A stretch of 64,000 nucleotides of DNA. Origin: Congeria kusceri (Eukaryota; Mollusca; Bivalvia; Myida; Dreissenidae). The stretch lies in assembly GCA_027627225.1 (NCBI GenBank), contig CM051028.1:21468201-21532200 (forward strand), read 5' to 3'. A program made the position numbers and the translations under genes. Every line of letters begins with the position of its first letter. Positions within the stretch are counted from its first letter, which is position 1. Below are positions 36,147 to 48,340 of the stretch, piece by piece. The notes beneath the pieces are model-generated. The model did no database searches. It was not told the origin of the DNA and worked only from the letters and a program-made list of their open reading frames with translations.

Positions 36147-37542
36147 ATATATCCAATATATGTACAAACCAACCTAAGCCATATTTTTCAGTGTTCGGTA
36201 AAGCAAATGTCAAAACTGGTTAATTTACATTTTACTATTTTAATATAAATCCTGTAGAAACACATGTGTACACATTCATAAGCAAAGTGGCACATTACAA
36301 GAAGTAACTTACTACCCGGTAGTAGAAAAAGCTGACAAAAGCATTAGTGTCTTGAGGCCTCAACCTAAGGGACTGACATATCGCCATACTTTATGACGCG
36401 TATACATGTTCATTTACAAGTTTACATGCATAGAAATATGGACAAACACAATTAAACACAATTACTACATGTTATTCTCCATAAATAAATTCAAGCAATA
36501 CAATTTCGTAGTTAAAGCATTTAAATGAAATCATCACATTATCTTGAACTTCAAATCAAGTATAATGTTCGGATTCTGTACATGTACCAAATTCTGTCAA
36601 TTTCTGGTCTTACTTAGAAGTGTTTCAATCCCCAATCCGAATTCAACCTGTTTTATCATCTGTACGATCTGGTGATAGTTATTTGTTTTATTTGGTTCTG
36701 AATTTATTTCAGTAAGCCTTCTCTTTTTACTTCTTAGTTTTCCTGCGACAGTTGTTCTGTTTATAGTACGAAAACAGGTGACTTCCGGTTACTTTTGTGA
36801 AAACATTGAGTATAATTCGCAACATAGCAAGTCAAAATATGTTATATTTTTTACTTTTTACTTACGTAGGTATATACACACACACAAGTATCTGTCGGAT
36901 TCTTTTTTTACTGGAATTTTACGTCGCAAACGGTTTTCGCGAAAACCGGTTGTGACGAAAAATTTGGGGTTCCATAGGTATATCCGAAAACTGATACGTA
37001 AAAGCGGTCTAAAATAACTAAAATAATTAATAAATTGTTAATAATTACCTTAACAACAAAGTAAGTTACGCACATTTCGAATTCGCATAGAGATACATTT
37101 ATGCATGCTACTGAAACATCAACGATGTTTATTTAACTTGTTGATAATATAAGCTGTTATGTTAGGGCTACCGACAACACAACTCTTACCTCCATTTTGC
37201 CTCCCAAACCAGTTGTTGGTTGCCTTGGTAACAACATATCGCACTGTAAACCACTTAAATGTTTGGTTTTCTTCCGGTTTAACCTGCATAGTCTATATCA
37301 ATGTAACTAATATGAATAAGACGCATGCATATTTGATTCTAAACGGAAATGTGTATATTTATGTAATCTAAATGATGTTATTTCCGTATTTAAGGCGCGT
37401 ATTATCAGAAATATATAAACAAGAGTTGTCAGAGTACAGCGCGCTGGACTACTCGAAATATTTCAGTGTGTATATATTTTGGAAAGTGAAAGTGGCGTAC
37501 ATTTTTTGAAATACTAAACTAAATTATAGCAATTACTTCATC
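36147..37542. other. Gene-free stretch with a palindrome
   Basis: A near-perfect 36-bp palindrome centred on TTTTCGCGAAAA lies at 36922-36957. No coding sequence recognised. Confidence 0.5.
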
Positions 37543-39960
37543 AAATTATTCCAAGTGTCAACCTTACGTAGTTAATGATTTGTGTAGTTTTGAATTTATC
37601 AGAGATTAAATATAAACAATAACCAGAAAATGTGAAAGTAGCAAAATGCAAAACAATGTTGACCTGATACAGGAGTTGATTAAAAAGGTATGTTCCTATT
37701 TCAAAGTGAATAACTTATGTAGTTCTGAAGTAACAAAAGTTTGAATATAAACTTAAACCAGAAAATCTAGCTGAAAAAGTATCTCAACTTAGACAAAATA
37801 CAAAGCAGAGTTATTGGAAATGTTGCCACTGACGCTGTTGTTGTTGACAAATGTATATTTTAAGTTTCAAGTGAATAACTTATATAGGTCTGCAGTAATA
37901 CAACTTTTGAATGTTAACCTCTAACCAGAAAATATATGTGAAAACGGGGCATACCTGATAGGGAATGTTGCCCCTGATATGGTTGTTGATGACAAAGGTA
38001 TATTCCAATTTTCAAGTGAATAACCTATGTAATTCTGCAGTTACAAATCTGTTGAATATAAACATTAACCAGAAAATCTGTGCGAAAAAGGGGCATAACT
38101 CTGTCAAAATACAAAACAGAGTTATAGGGAATGTTGCCTCTGTCATCGGAGTTGATGAAAATGGTATATTCCGATTTTCAAGTTAATAGCTTCTGTAGTT
38201 TTGAAGTTACAAAACTTTTTAATATAAACTTTAACCTGAAAATCTATGTAAACAAGAGGGCCATGATGGCACAAAGCGCTCAACTGAGAACTGGTACAGA
38301 TGAAGACCATACCGTTGTGACAGGTTTGAAAATTAAAGTATCTGAACAATACGCAGAGGGATATAGGATCAATTTTGATTTAAAACATCGGTTAGTGCAA
38401 TGAGCTAACTAAAGTACAAATTGGGTAGTGGAAGTGCGTTTTTTTTTTTTGCTAATGGTTCTCAAATCACTTTTCTCGATATTCTTACCTGACTCCTTTT
38501 CATTAAGTCATTAACAATTCTGGAAAATTCACAAACAGTAAATTTAGATGTCTTTTTTCGCAAACAGTTTTGGAGAACCAGTTGCAATGCGATAATTGCG
38601 ATTGTTGTGCTATAAGGTAAAGTTCTGCTTTTTCTTTGATAATTTTCTGTCTAATGATGGTAAATGGTTATAATGCAGGCTCTGAAGACTTCAATTGTGC
38701 ATGTACAAATAACTGCATGCACTTCTTGCAACTGTTGGAAATCAATTTTTATGGTCATGCGCAAATTGTGCAAGTTTAGTCAACATTCAATCAAAAATCA
38801 TGTGCGCAAGCCAATCATTGATTACTTGTTGATGTTTATTTCCAAACACAATGGGCAATAACTCTTGTGTGTCTGGTCCGATCATGCTTTTATTCGACTT
38901 CACCTGTAGTCTTACGTTCATAGACAAACTTTACACGATTGGTGAAGATTGGATGAAAAATTCCTATCTGGAGTAATATCCATTTTTTTGCATATTTTTT
39001 GTATCTGACTTTTTCTTAAACTTATGGTCATAGACAAACTGTGCAAGATTGGTGAAAATTTGATGAAAAATGAATACTCTGTCCTGAATAATGTCCAGAT
39101 TGCATATTGTTTTCACAAACAAAGGGCAATTCTGGTCTGATCTTGCTTATATTCGACTTCAACTGTAATCTCATGGTAATAGACAAACTGTGCAAGATTG
39201 GTGAAGATTGGATGAAAAATTAAGTTTCTATCCTGAATACTGTCCATTTTTTTGTATATTATTTTAATAAAAAAAGGGCAATAACTCTGCTGTTTGAAAC
39301 ACGACTGACCAATTTTTGGCGTCTGCTGAGATCTGATGGTCAGACACAAACTATGAAAGTTTGGTTAAGATTTGATATAAAATAAAGTCTAAACATTGGA
39401 AAAGGGCAATTTTGGACGACGGAAGATCGACGACGCCGGAGAGTCCCCTATACCAAAAGTTCACCGACCATTTTATGCTCAGGTGAGCTAATAAGGGCTA
39501 TTACTCTGTCACAATACAATACAGAGTTATGTGGAAAGTCGCCCCTGATCAACTGACCCCGTGTTCAAAGATGATGTTTACTAAAAGCAGGATCAATTTT
39601 AATTTTTGGTCGAATATATATTATAAAAACGATTTTCAACTCTTAGCAACGTACATTTGCTGTCTGATATGAACAATTTAATAAAAGAAATAACAATAAT
39701 TATGTGATTTTATCAAAAAGAAAAGTTATTCCGAAAAGAAAATATGTTTGATATTCCGCTCAGTTGAGCTTTAAAATCAAGTTCAGCTAAGACTGATCCT
39801 GGTCCTGTAATTGATCCTCTTTGAACACGGGGTTGATGACAAAGGTATATTTTGAGTTTAAAGTGAATAACTTGCGTAGTTTTGAAGTTACAAGACTTTT
39901 GAAATAAAAACTTAAACCAAATTCAGACGCGGACGATTACGCCGGGGGTAGTAGGAAAGC
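37543..39960. repeat. Compound tandem-repeat block with two nested insertions
   Basis: Units of roughly 130-190 bp recur at about 37600, 37730, 37905, 38040, 38210 and again at about 39890. Each has AAGTGAATAACTTATGTAG, then a TATAAAC(A/T)TTAACCAGAAAAT word, and most have ACAGAGTTATAGGGAATGTTGC. The array is interrupted by an element from about 38252 (AACAAGAGGGCCATGATGGC) to about 39492 (GCTCAGGTGAGCTAA), a motif pair I remember as widespread in molluscs, and by a MITE at 39557-39832. The inserted element has its own internal repeat of about 50 bp (ATAGACAAACTGTGCAAG ... GGATGAAAAAT) at about 38920, 39025, 39170 and 39335. Short open frames here are repeats, not genes. Confidence 0.75.
39557..39832. 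mobile_element. MITE with CCCCGTGTTCAAAG ends
   Basis: Perfect 14-bp terminal inverted repeats CCCCGTGTTCAAAG. It sits inside a tandem-repeat unit, whose sequence resumes with TTGATGACAAAGGTATAT on the right. Related by its ends to the element at 17864-18213. Confidence 0.8.
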
Positions 39961-41289
39961 TCACCTATTCTTCGAAAAGTCGAGCTAAAAAACAGTATGC
40001 CCATTTTGTTGCACAAAGTAAGCGTGTTCGACTGTGAACTTCCACAACAACTTCTATAAAATGTACGGTTACCGTCACTGTAATCTCGCGTGGTTTGATA
40101 GTCCGCAAACCATTCAAAAAGGGATCTACGCATGTCTACGCATAAGCTAAATATTATTTGACGCTTTAAAGCAGTCTTTTTTATACAATGCCGCATTATT
40201 CATAAAGTTTCGGATAAAATTGTACCTTTTTAAGTCCAAATGTAATGATTTCTGTACAATTCAATCATTATAAATGAATGACATGTCACCATTAAATTTT
40301 CTTATTGATCTTTGCAGTGTTTCTTCCATAACATATTGCAGTCCGTGAGTATTTAGCCTCACCACCAAGCGGAAGGTCTACTGTGCAGTGATGCTAACCA
40401 TCCTCCATAACGCCATTTTGACTTTGACTGTCTACAGCAGACATGCCAAACAGCTAAACCACTTCACTCCGCAGACTCCTACATATAATATGCGAAAACA
40501 TTCTCATTTGTTTCCTCCGACATGGATATTTTACCAGCGGTCGTTTGTCTTGTTGCTGCATTATATAGCCCTAGTATGCAAAAAGCAATGACCGGAGTTG
40601 CTGAGTAAAACTGGTAATTGAGCTGTCTCTCTGAGTCTGAAATCTTCAAGTGCTTTCGTGTTAAGCTATGAATTATATGATGATGCTGCTATGTAAAGTT
40701 TAAACACTTGAACCGTATGCTCTACAATTAAACCGGTGAAGACAAGTTGTGTACCAGGTGTAGGCTGCAAACAATGTGCTCTACAATTTAGTATTTATTG
40801 TGTAGAAACTACTTGTGTCGCAGAATGGATTGTTTGCATAGTGTTAAATGAACATATAAACAACATGTTGACTAGTTTTTTGAGTTGATTTGTAATTTCC
40901 TTATTGGGAAAATTGACATAAAACAATTTGATTTGCACAAAGAAAGTTGTTATACCCAGTGATTTTGTCAATTTGGGTGAACACGTTCTCACTGGATATT
41001 ATGGATCAATTTATTCGGTACAATAAGGGCCAATTGCTGGATTTAGCCAAAGTGCCTATAAGTATTACATTACCGAAAAAGACATTTTGACTGTATTGAC
41101 AAAGCTTGATCTATTAAAATACCGAGCAACCAGAGGCGGTCATTGTCACGTGAAACGTGTTCAAGTGCAAAGTGTTAGGGATACTAATCCGGGTGTAAAT
41201 GTCACAAACTTAAGATCCATACCTGAAGCAATTCCTACAATCGTTTTTTCTAACCAATCGCACAAGCATACACAATTATGCAACTACAT
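39961..41289. other. Gene-free stretch
   Basis: No gene recognised. The region from 41080 may include more degraded LINE sequence before the first clear reverse-transcriptase block. Confidence 0.4.
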
Positions 41290-42840
41290 CAGGGGGTCAA
41301 TCTGCATACAGAAGGTTACACTCCACAGAAACGGCTCTACTTCAGGTTAAAAATGACATTCTGCAATCTCTAGACCAAAACACTATTGCAATCCTTATAC
41401 TACTTGATATATCTGCCGCGTTCGACACCATTGATCACGCAACCTTGATAAATAGACTCAAGCATCACTTCGGAATCTCAGAAAAAAACAGAAATGGACG
41501 TCATCTTATTTGTGTGACCGGTATCAAACTGTATGTATTGGTGGCAAATTGTCGCAACCAGTGATATTGAAATTTAGTGTAACCCAAGGTTTTTTTTTTT
41601 AGACCCCAAATTGTATACATTATATACAAAGCCGCTCGGCAGCATAGGCAGAAAGCACGGAGTTGAGTACAATTTTTATGCCGATGAATCCCAGCTGAAT
41701 TTGTCATTTAAACCAACAGATAATGGATCACAAGCAAATACAATAAGACGCGTCGAAGAATGTCTAAAGGACATTGTGCTCTGGATGCACTGTAACATGT
41801 TAAAACTAAACACAGAAAAAACAGAAGTAATAATGTTTTCATCCCAACGAAATGCCAAGCTCATTGATGAAATGCCTATAACTGTTGGAGACTCACAAAT
41901 TAAACCATCAGCGTGTGTTAGAAATCTAGGTGTTTTACTTGATGCAATGATGGACATGGAACAATATATAAACTCAATATGTAGATCTTGTTATGCTCAG
42001 TTGCGTCAGATTGGTCATATCAAAAAGTACTTGACGACCGATGTTACAAAATCCCTTGTGAATTTCTTGGTTACATCAAGGCTCGATTACTGTAATGCCT
42101 TATTATACAGTGTGCCAAAAACCAACATCAGTAACCTGCAAAATGTTCAAAACAATTCCGCACGTCTCATTACTAGGACCTCTCAATACAGTCATATTAC
42201 TCCTATACTAAAACAACTACATTGGTTACCTGTGCAGTAAAGTATTCAATTCAAAATCCTGACTCACACTTACAAAGCCTTACATGGTGAATTGTCAGTG
42301 TACAAACAAAACTTGTTAGAAGTGTATAAGCCAAGAAGAAACTTACGATCCACGAATGATACATTCTCTCTAGTGATGCTAAGAAGTCGAACTGCAACTT
42401 ACGGGGATAGAAGTTTTGTCTATGTTGCTCCAAAATTATGGAATTCTCTACCAGCAGATATAAAGAACTGTGATAAACGTTTTAGATTCTAGAAAACACT
42501 TAAAATACACTTGTTTAGGGAGATTTATGACAACTAAAAGTTATAACTTCTTTTCGAAACTGCGATACACAGCAAATATCAAACTTCCTTGTACCTGATG
42601 TTTTGACTGTATATAAGGTTCTATGTTTTTTCGTTTTGTTTATTTACTATCTAATGGCTATGCTTGAAATGTTACGTATTTATATTATGGTGGATTATAA
42701 GTATTCATATTACTTATGTTATATAATGGCACTTAATTTTGTACATATGCATGTAGATTATACATTGATTACATATATAGTATAAAGCACTTATGAACGT
42801 TTATACATTATGAAAAGAGTGCAATATAAATGTGGCTTTA
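41290..42840 (+). mobile_element. CR1/L2-like LINE, 5'-truncated and inactive
   Basis: Starts in the reverse transcriptase with SAYRRLHSTETALLQV and LLDISAAFDTIDHATL. After a break in a T-rich run near 41590 it continues as an open frame (41611-42240) with FYADESQLNLSF, LRQIGHIKKYL and LHWLPVQ, then past a stop with YKALHGELSVY and PKLWNSLPADIK. The catalytic YADD is YADE here, so the second Asp is lost. The 3' UTR ends AGAGTGCAATATAAATG, a form common at 3' ends of this LINE group. Endonuclease and ORF1 are absent. Confidence 0.85.
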
Positions 42841-43973
42841 CAATTCCCTAGAAGTCCTACAGTTATAAATATTGTTTTGTCTACATTTATAATTTAACTG
42901 TATGTATACACACGACTGCAGTAAAATTAAATGTCCAAATATAACACGGATCATGAGTTCATTTAAAAATAAATCGCTGAACCTTACAAGTACACGTACT
43001 ATCAGTGTCATTTGCACGACTTAACAGGGGGAAATGACATGTATTTAATACTGATTCAATCTATAAAACAATATTTTACCATTGGTATCAAATGCTTTTT
43101 CGAATAAAATTACGTTTATTTCAATACCTTTTGCATAAAAGCCCCGAACATATTAATACATTGAAACTAGACTGATAATTAGTATTGGTTAATTCAATTA
43201 GAATAATAATAACAGGAACATGTTAATAAATTTTATTTAGTAATTATATATTTATGAGTTAATTTCATATCTATATTAATGTTTATACATGATTTACAAA
43301 AGGTTGATTTTTTTTCTCAAGTATCATGACATAATATTTATGCAAGCTTAATGTGTGTAATGAAAGTATGTTAACGGCTCACTTCGGGTACCGTTTATCA
43401 ACAGATTGTAATTTTAAACAGTTAACACTTGCGATTTTTAAAAGTTTATGAGACAGTTAAATAAAATATATTATACCAAATATCATGACTATAAATTGAT
43501 AACATTTGGAAATTCTGCTTACTTAAGTAAACGTTATTTATTTTCATCCACTGATATCAAGCAATAAAGCGTAGTCAAATATTGCTGAGCTTTAAACGAA
43601 AATACATGGAGAGTACAAACAAGTCGAACACAACACACTTTAAGATTTAACATAAAACGTTATCCTACAGTTCACACACATGAAAACGAGAGTTGTTAGC
43701 AATCTTTATACTTCTTTTAAAACATGCAGTAAGTGGTAATAATTCTAATCAAAGCATGAATAGAAAGACACACACACAGTCAATAGTACACCTATGTCAA
43801 ACACATCAAACATGAGCATTACAATGTAACCTTAGATTATTGCACAAAACCGCCATAAACTACGTGTGTGCGCCAAATACGAATCCTCAATGCTGTAACC
43901 CTTTTAAGACATTTAACAAATATACTTGAATACAAATCGCCATCATAACGCAGACCAATGGTTTGATATTCAC
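42841..43973. other. Gene-free stretch downstream of the BTB gene
   Basis: Probably includes the 3' UTR of the minus-strand BTB gene just to the right. AT-rich, no other signal. Confidence 0.4.
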
Positions 43974-45155
43974 CTATTTTTGCTTCCTAAATCTTGGGAT
44001 TATTCCTTCTAAGTCACGTTTAAAATCTTCATGAAGGTAAGTGTAGTCACCGTATGAAGGGACATCCCCAGGAAAGCTTATACAAATTTCACCCATGTTT
44101 GCAAGTAAATCTTTATAAATTTGTGAGTGTCTACCATAGACATAATAAGCCAACCTTAATGAACGAAAGATATCAAATGGTCGTGCACTATACACCTTTT
44201 TGTCGAATGCAGGTGTCAAGCAAATGGTGTGCAACTTTTTAACAGCAGCTTCCAACGGTACTGTGCGTGTTAATAATTTGAGATCATTTTCGAAACACTC
44301 ATGTCTTTTACATGCCATATTTGCTATCTGACTTTCACTTTTGGCAGTTATTTTATACGTGTTCAGATTATTTGTCCTTTCATCTAGTTGAAACGTTGAC
44401 AGGCGAGTAACGCATAATTCTCTCAGTCGTTCACGGTTGCATTGTTCTGCCAGCTTTAGATACAAGCAAAGAATGTTGCAGGGCATATAAGCATTGTCCT
44501 TGTCTTCAATTAGGTGAATAAGGGAATCTTCACACTGTTCCATAAGCTTTACAATTTGATATTCCGATGCTAATGGAAGTATGTCGGCCGCATTGTTGGC
44601 TGAAATATAATCACGCAATTGCAAAAAGAACCGTTAGCAAATTAGTATATGCAAATTAGAAAATTAGATGCTCATTAAAAATGTTTCTCCTATTGTTTTT
44701 CGGTATAGTGAAATATGATATAACCATTCTCGGCTTGATAATACGTTCTATAACTATATATGTTGTGTGATCTTTATATATTATATTACATTTTATCTAA
44801 ACATAACATCAAACATAAAAAATACTTTTGTCTTCAACAAGATCTTTTTTTTACCTGTTACTCGATCCATAAGATCAGGGTAAATGCATCGCAGAAACGG
44901 TAAAAAAGTTTCCAACTTTTTTCCTGGAAGAGGGATTTCATTCTGATCCTTTTCTTTCCACTCACCCTGCAACATTGCTCGAAACACTGGTGATGTCAAC
45001 GCCAATAGAGCTTTGATGACGGGGATTCGTATATGTTCTACAATCAATGTAACATCTGTCAATCCGCTTGATTCACCAAACATACTGACGTCGATGTCCA
45101 CTTTCTGTGGCGCAGTTGCAGGTGTAGGTTCAACTAAAGGTTGTGGGTCAGCCAT
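43974..45155 (-). CDS. BTB/POZ domain protein, copy C (intact)
   Basis: Two exons, 45155-44855 and 44599-43974, join in phase 1 (ACAG|GTAAAA donor, TATTTCAG acceptor) to 308 residues. Residues 20-110 are the first part of a BTB fold: VDIDVSMFGESSGLTDVTL, IRIPVIKALLALTSPVF, LPGKKLETFLPFLRCIYPD. Exon 2 completes it (ANNAADILPLASEYQ, QCEDSLIHLI), followed by a helical BACK-like region with CNRERLRELC and ANMACKRHECF. No MATH or Kelch domain is visible. BTB proteins usually dimerise and often recruit targets to CUL3 ligases; the role here is unknown. The usual BTB His-Lys pair reads Ile-Lys (PVIKA). An acceptor-like CTAATTACAG lies just upstream (exon border at 45178), so a 5' non-coding or short coding exon is possible; I start at the ATG at 45155. 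Confidence 0.82.
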
Positions 45156-45989
45156 GTCTTCTACTTCCTGCTTGATTTCTGTAATTAGACAAATGGTATT
45201 GATTGAAACATTATTAATTCCAGACAACCGTATACATGAACATAATATCGTGGGAATGTGTTGTCAGTATCGTATCCATTATGATTAAAACGAATGAACC
45301 CCGCCGCACGGTTACTGTTCATGCTGGAATGACACAACCGATTGGTACTGTTCCCTTCTGATCGCTGATCTAGGCTCATATGCACTTACCCATTCTTAGA
45401 CCTACGAATAAAGAATAGGCTTAGACGCAAGTACAAATAATTGTTCATTAAGAAAATGCCGGATACCAATGTCGCTTATTGCATTAATAGATCATTCTGA
45501 CTTCAGACATTATTACTAAATTGTGCCTAGGTGAATACAAAGTAAGCTTTGAATTATCACCGTTTAAGCATTAAACAGTTTCAGGAATATTATACTTAAA
45601 CACCGGGGTAACAGTATAAAACGGCCTGGGGTTTAGAAAATGTCTACTCTTAAGTTACACACTGGTCTGTCAGGACCAGGAGGATGAAAACACATTTTTT
45701 ATTTTTGTCTGGCTTAAATGATTATTTTTATTTGAAATTTGGCACACAAGTAAATTAACAGATAAGCTTATGGCATATTAAAAATGAATGTTGTAAAACA
45801 CCATTCACCCTTGTTTTCAAATAAAATATTTTGTTGTCTGCTAGAAAATTCAAACTTCCCTGGACAAGATATTCCCACCCACAAAACGGTGATGAACTTT
45901 ACACAGCCAATATAAAGCTGCTGACTCATTGCAGTGTTGGCATCCTGGGTCTCATCTGATATATGGCAGAACAGAATAGCAGTGCGATT

Positions 45990-46110
45990 TTTCAGTGAGC
46001 ACTCATCAGTACTCATTACTCATCTTATACCATGAGTACAAGTACTCGTACTTACTCGAGTACTACTGCAAAAGTGTCAGTACTTATGAGTATATTTTGA
46101 GTACTCTACG
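45990..46110. repeat. GAGTACT-rich palindromic cluster
   Basis: Many overlapping (G)AGTACT(C), ACTCAT and GAGTA words on both strands, for example ACAAGTACTCGTACTTACTC. Such clusters occur near ends of some hAT transposons, but I see no terminal repeats here. Confidence 0.6.
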
Positions 46111-48139
46111 AATACTTTAACACGTTAATCAAAGTGTATATTGTTCAATTGAAGAATTATAACGATCGAATTCTTCCCAACTGAATCGAATGGAAGCATG
46201 TAACTAGTTAAATATTAATGACCAGAAGAGTGAATATCAAAGGGAATGTATTTGGATGAATAATTTTCGTATAATATGCTTATATCTGCTAAACTTATAA
46301 ATGACCGCCCTCTCATTATGTAAAACATTCTATAAGTAGTTTGCATTTTCTGAAAATGTACTGCTGATTTATACTGTGTAAGCAATTGACGCTGAATTTC
46401 ACAACTCGCTTTCTTGCGAAAGTCGACAAGTGATCTTTTCATTCACATTTAATGATTATAAATTTATAATGTATTTACACTTCTTATTAAATGATTTCAT
46501 AAATCAGTTTGAAATTTATAATTCTTGAATTTGAACGAATTCTTTAAATCTGGAGGTGTTCATATACTAATGGAAAAAAGAAACTGGATATGCTTTCATT
46601 GCGTATTTAAATATGTTGTTAGATTTAAAAATGGATGAATTTGGAATTTGGGTTTATGATATACACTGAACTAATCAATAATTTTAATGCCCTTACAAAT
46701 TGACCAACATTAAAACGTTAACGTCATCCAAAAACGAAACATTAATTGTTTTAAAAGTTGCAAAGACGACCACTATACTTGTTTTTGATGTTTTCAAGTA
46801 TTAAACACTACCGTTTACTTTGTATCAATTTTAAACGGCATTATAATTATTGATAAGCTGAATTTATAACCTAAATTGATAACATATTTTGATACCAAAT
46901 ATATCCATAGTAATATCTAACAACATATACAAAATGCCCATTGAAAACGTACCCAGTTTATTTTTTTCTATTAGAATATATGGATTTTCAAATTTCACAG
47001 TACAAGTTTAACTGTTTTCAATTAGGATCGTGAAATCGTAAATTAAATTAAATTTAGCACTGCAAATTAAATTCAAACGGGTTCTAAAATCGTGATGCGC
47101 AAATAAATGATGTTGTAAATCGCAAATCATACATATAAAAGTGAACCAGTGTAGCGTCTGTGTTAATTACTTATTGTACAGAAATTTTAGTTAAATTTAT
47201 CGTAGTCACTATAGTTACCGGTAATTTAACAATTAAGAAATTTAGAGTGTTGAAAAGTTTAACTTGCATAGGGGATGGGTGAAAAAATATAATTTTGTTC
47301 TATTAATCTTATGTCGAATGCGGATTCGGATAATGATATGTTTATATCATTAGATACTCTAGTACAACAATTGATGTTTAAACTATCCAAAACAATTTAC
47401 CAAAAAAATAATATTATAAATTCAATATAAAAAAATATACATGCACCCTTTTGAAACTCCTCAAGGCGAAAACTAAATACCTAAACTTTATCCGCTTTCT
47501 TTACACTCATATAGGTCGATTGAATCTTATCAGGCAGTACATCAAACTCGCTGTCTGATAGCATGGATTATTGTTACGTCATCGGGTGCATTGCGCGTGT
47601 CAGGATTACGTCATCATTTAAATATTTTTATTGTCTCAGTGACGTAGCGTAAGGTTATCTAGGATATATTGTGCCCTTTTATCTAATATGTTACAGCATT
47701 TTAAATTTATACGCTGGTTTTAACACCCATGTTCATTAAGTTTGTTTTTTTTTCAATTTGGGTTGGCAGGAACATGTATGATAGTATATTAAGTTTTATT
47801 CAGTTTAAAATAAACATATACAACAAAGCTATGTAATATGGTTTTTTGCACCCAACATTACGGCTTCTGCTTGAAATTGCATGATCTGAAAATGGAATTT
47901 TATGATGTTATGTCTGTAAAGCTTTTTATAACAAGACGAGATGTAGTTGATCTGTGTTTTTTGTTTCATTTCATCGTGCCTCAGAAAGTTGCAATTCTGC
48001 TACTCTGGTTAGCATCTAGCCATATAGTAATTAAATGGTAATTAAATTGAATAGTATTCTCTTTTATCGCTGTTAAATTTGAATTGCGATGCTATTAGGT
48101 TAATTTGTATTTACACTTACATGTTCTGTTAATAATTCT

Positions 48140-48340
48140 TGGCCAAGTGTGAGGTTCGTACGCACGTAAACCGGTTTAAACCCCCAATGCTTTGCATTGA
48201 CCGTTCCAAGGCGGTGACCCAGTTTTATTCATGTGAGTTTTGTGTTTGTTATGTGTGTTTGTGATGTGCTGTGTAATTCTTTGGCAAATGGTCACTTGCC
48301 ATAAATAAAAGGCTGCTAATAAGATTTCTCTCCTGCTGTC
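48140..48340. repeat. Probable dispersed repeat (SINE-like)
   Basis: A patch of different composition containing GTAAACCGGTTTAAACCCCC and ending GCCATAAATAAAAGGCTGC. I recall similar sequence as repeated in bivalves, but boundaries and class are uncertain. Confidence 0.3.

Noticed and set aside
37543..38250. CRISPR-like spaced repeats
   Set aside because: Units are long, variable and contiguous with no uniform spacers; animal tandem repeat.
46215..46442. 75-residue open frame on the minus strand
   Set aside because: No domain or context.
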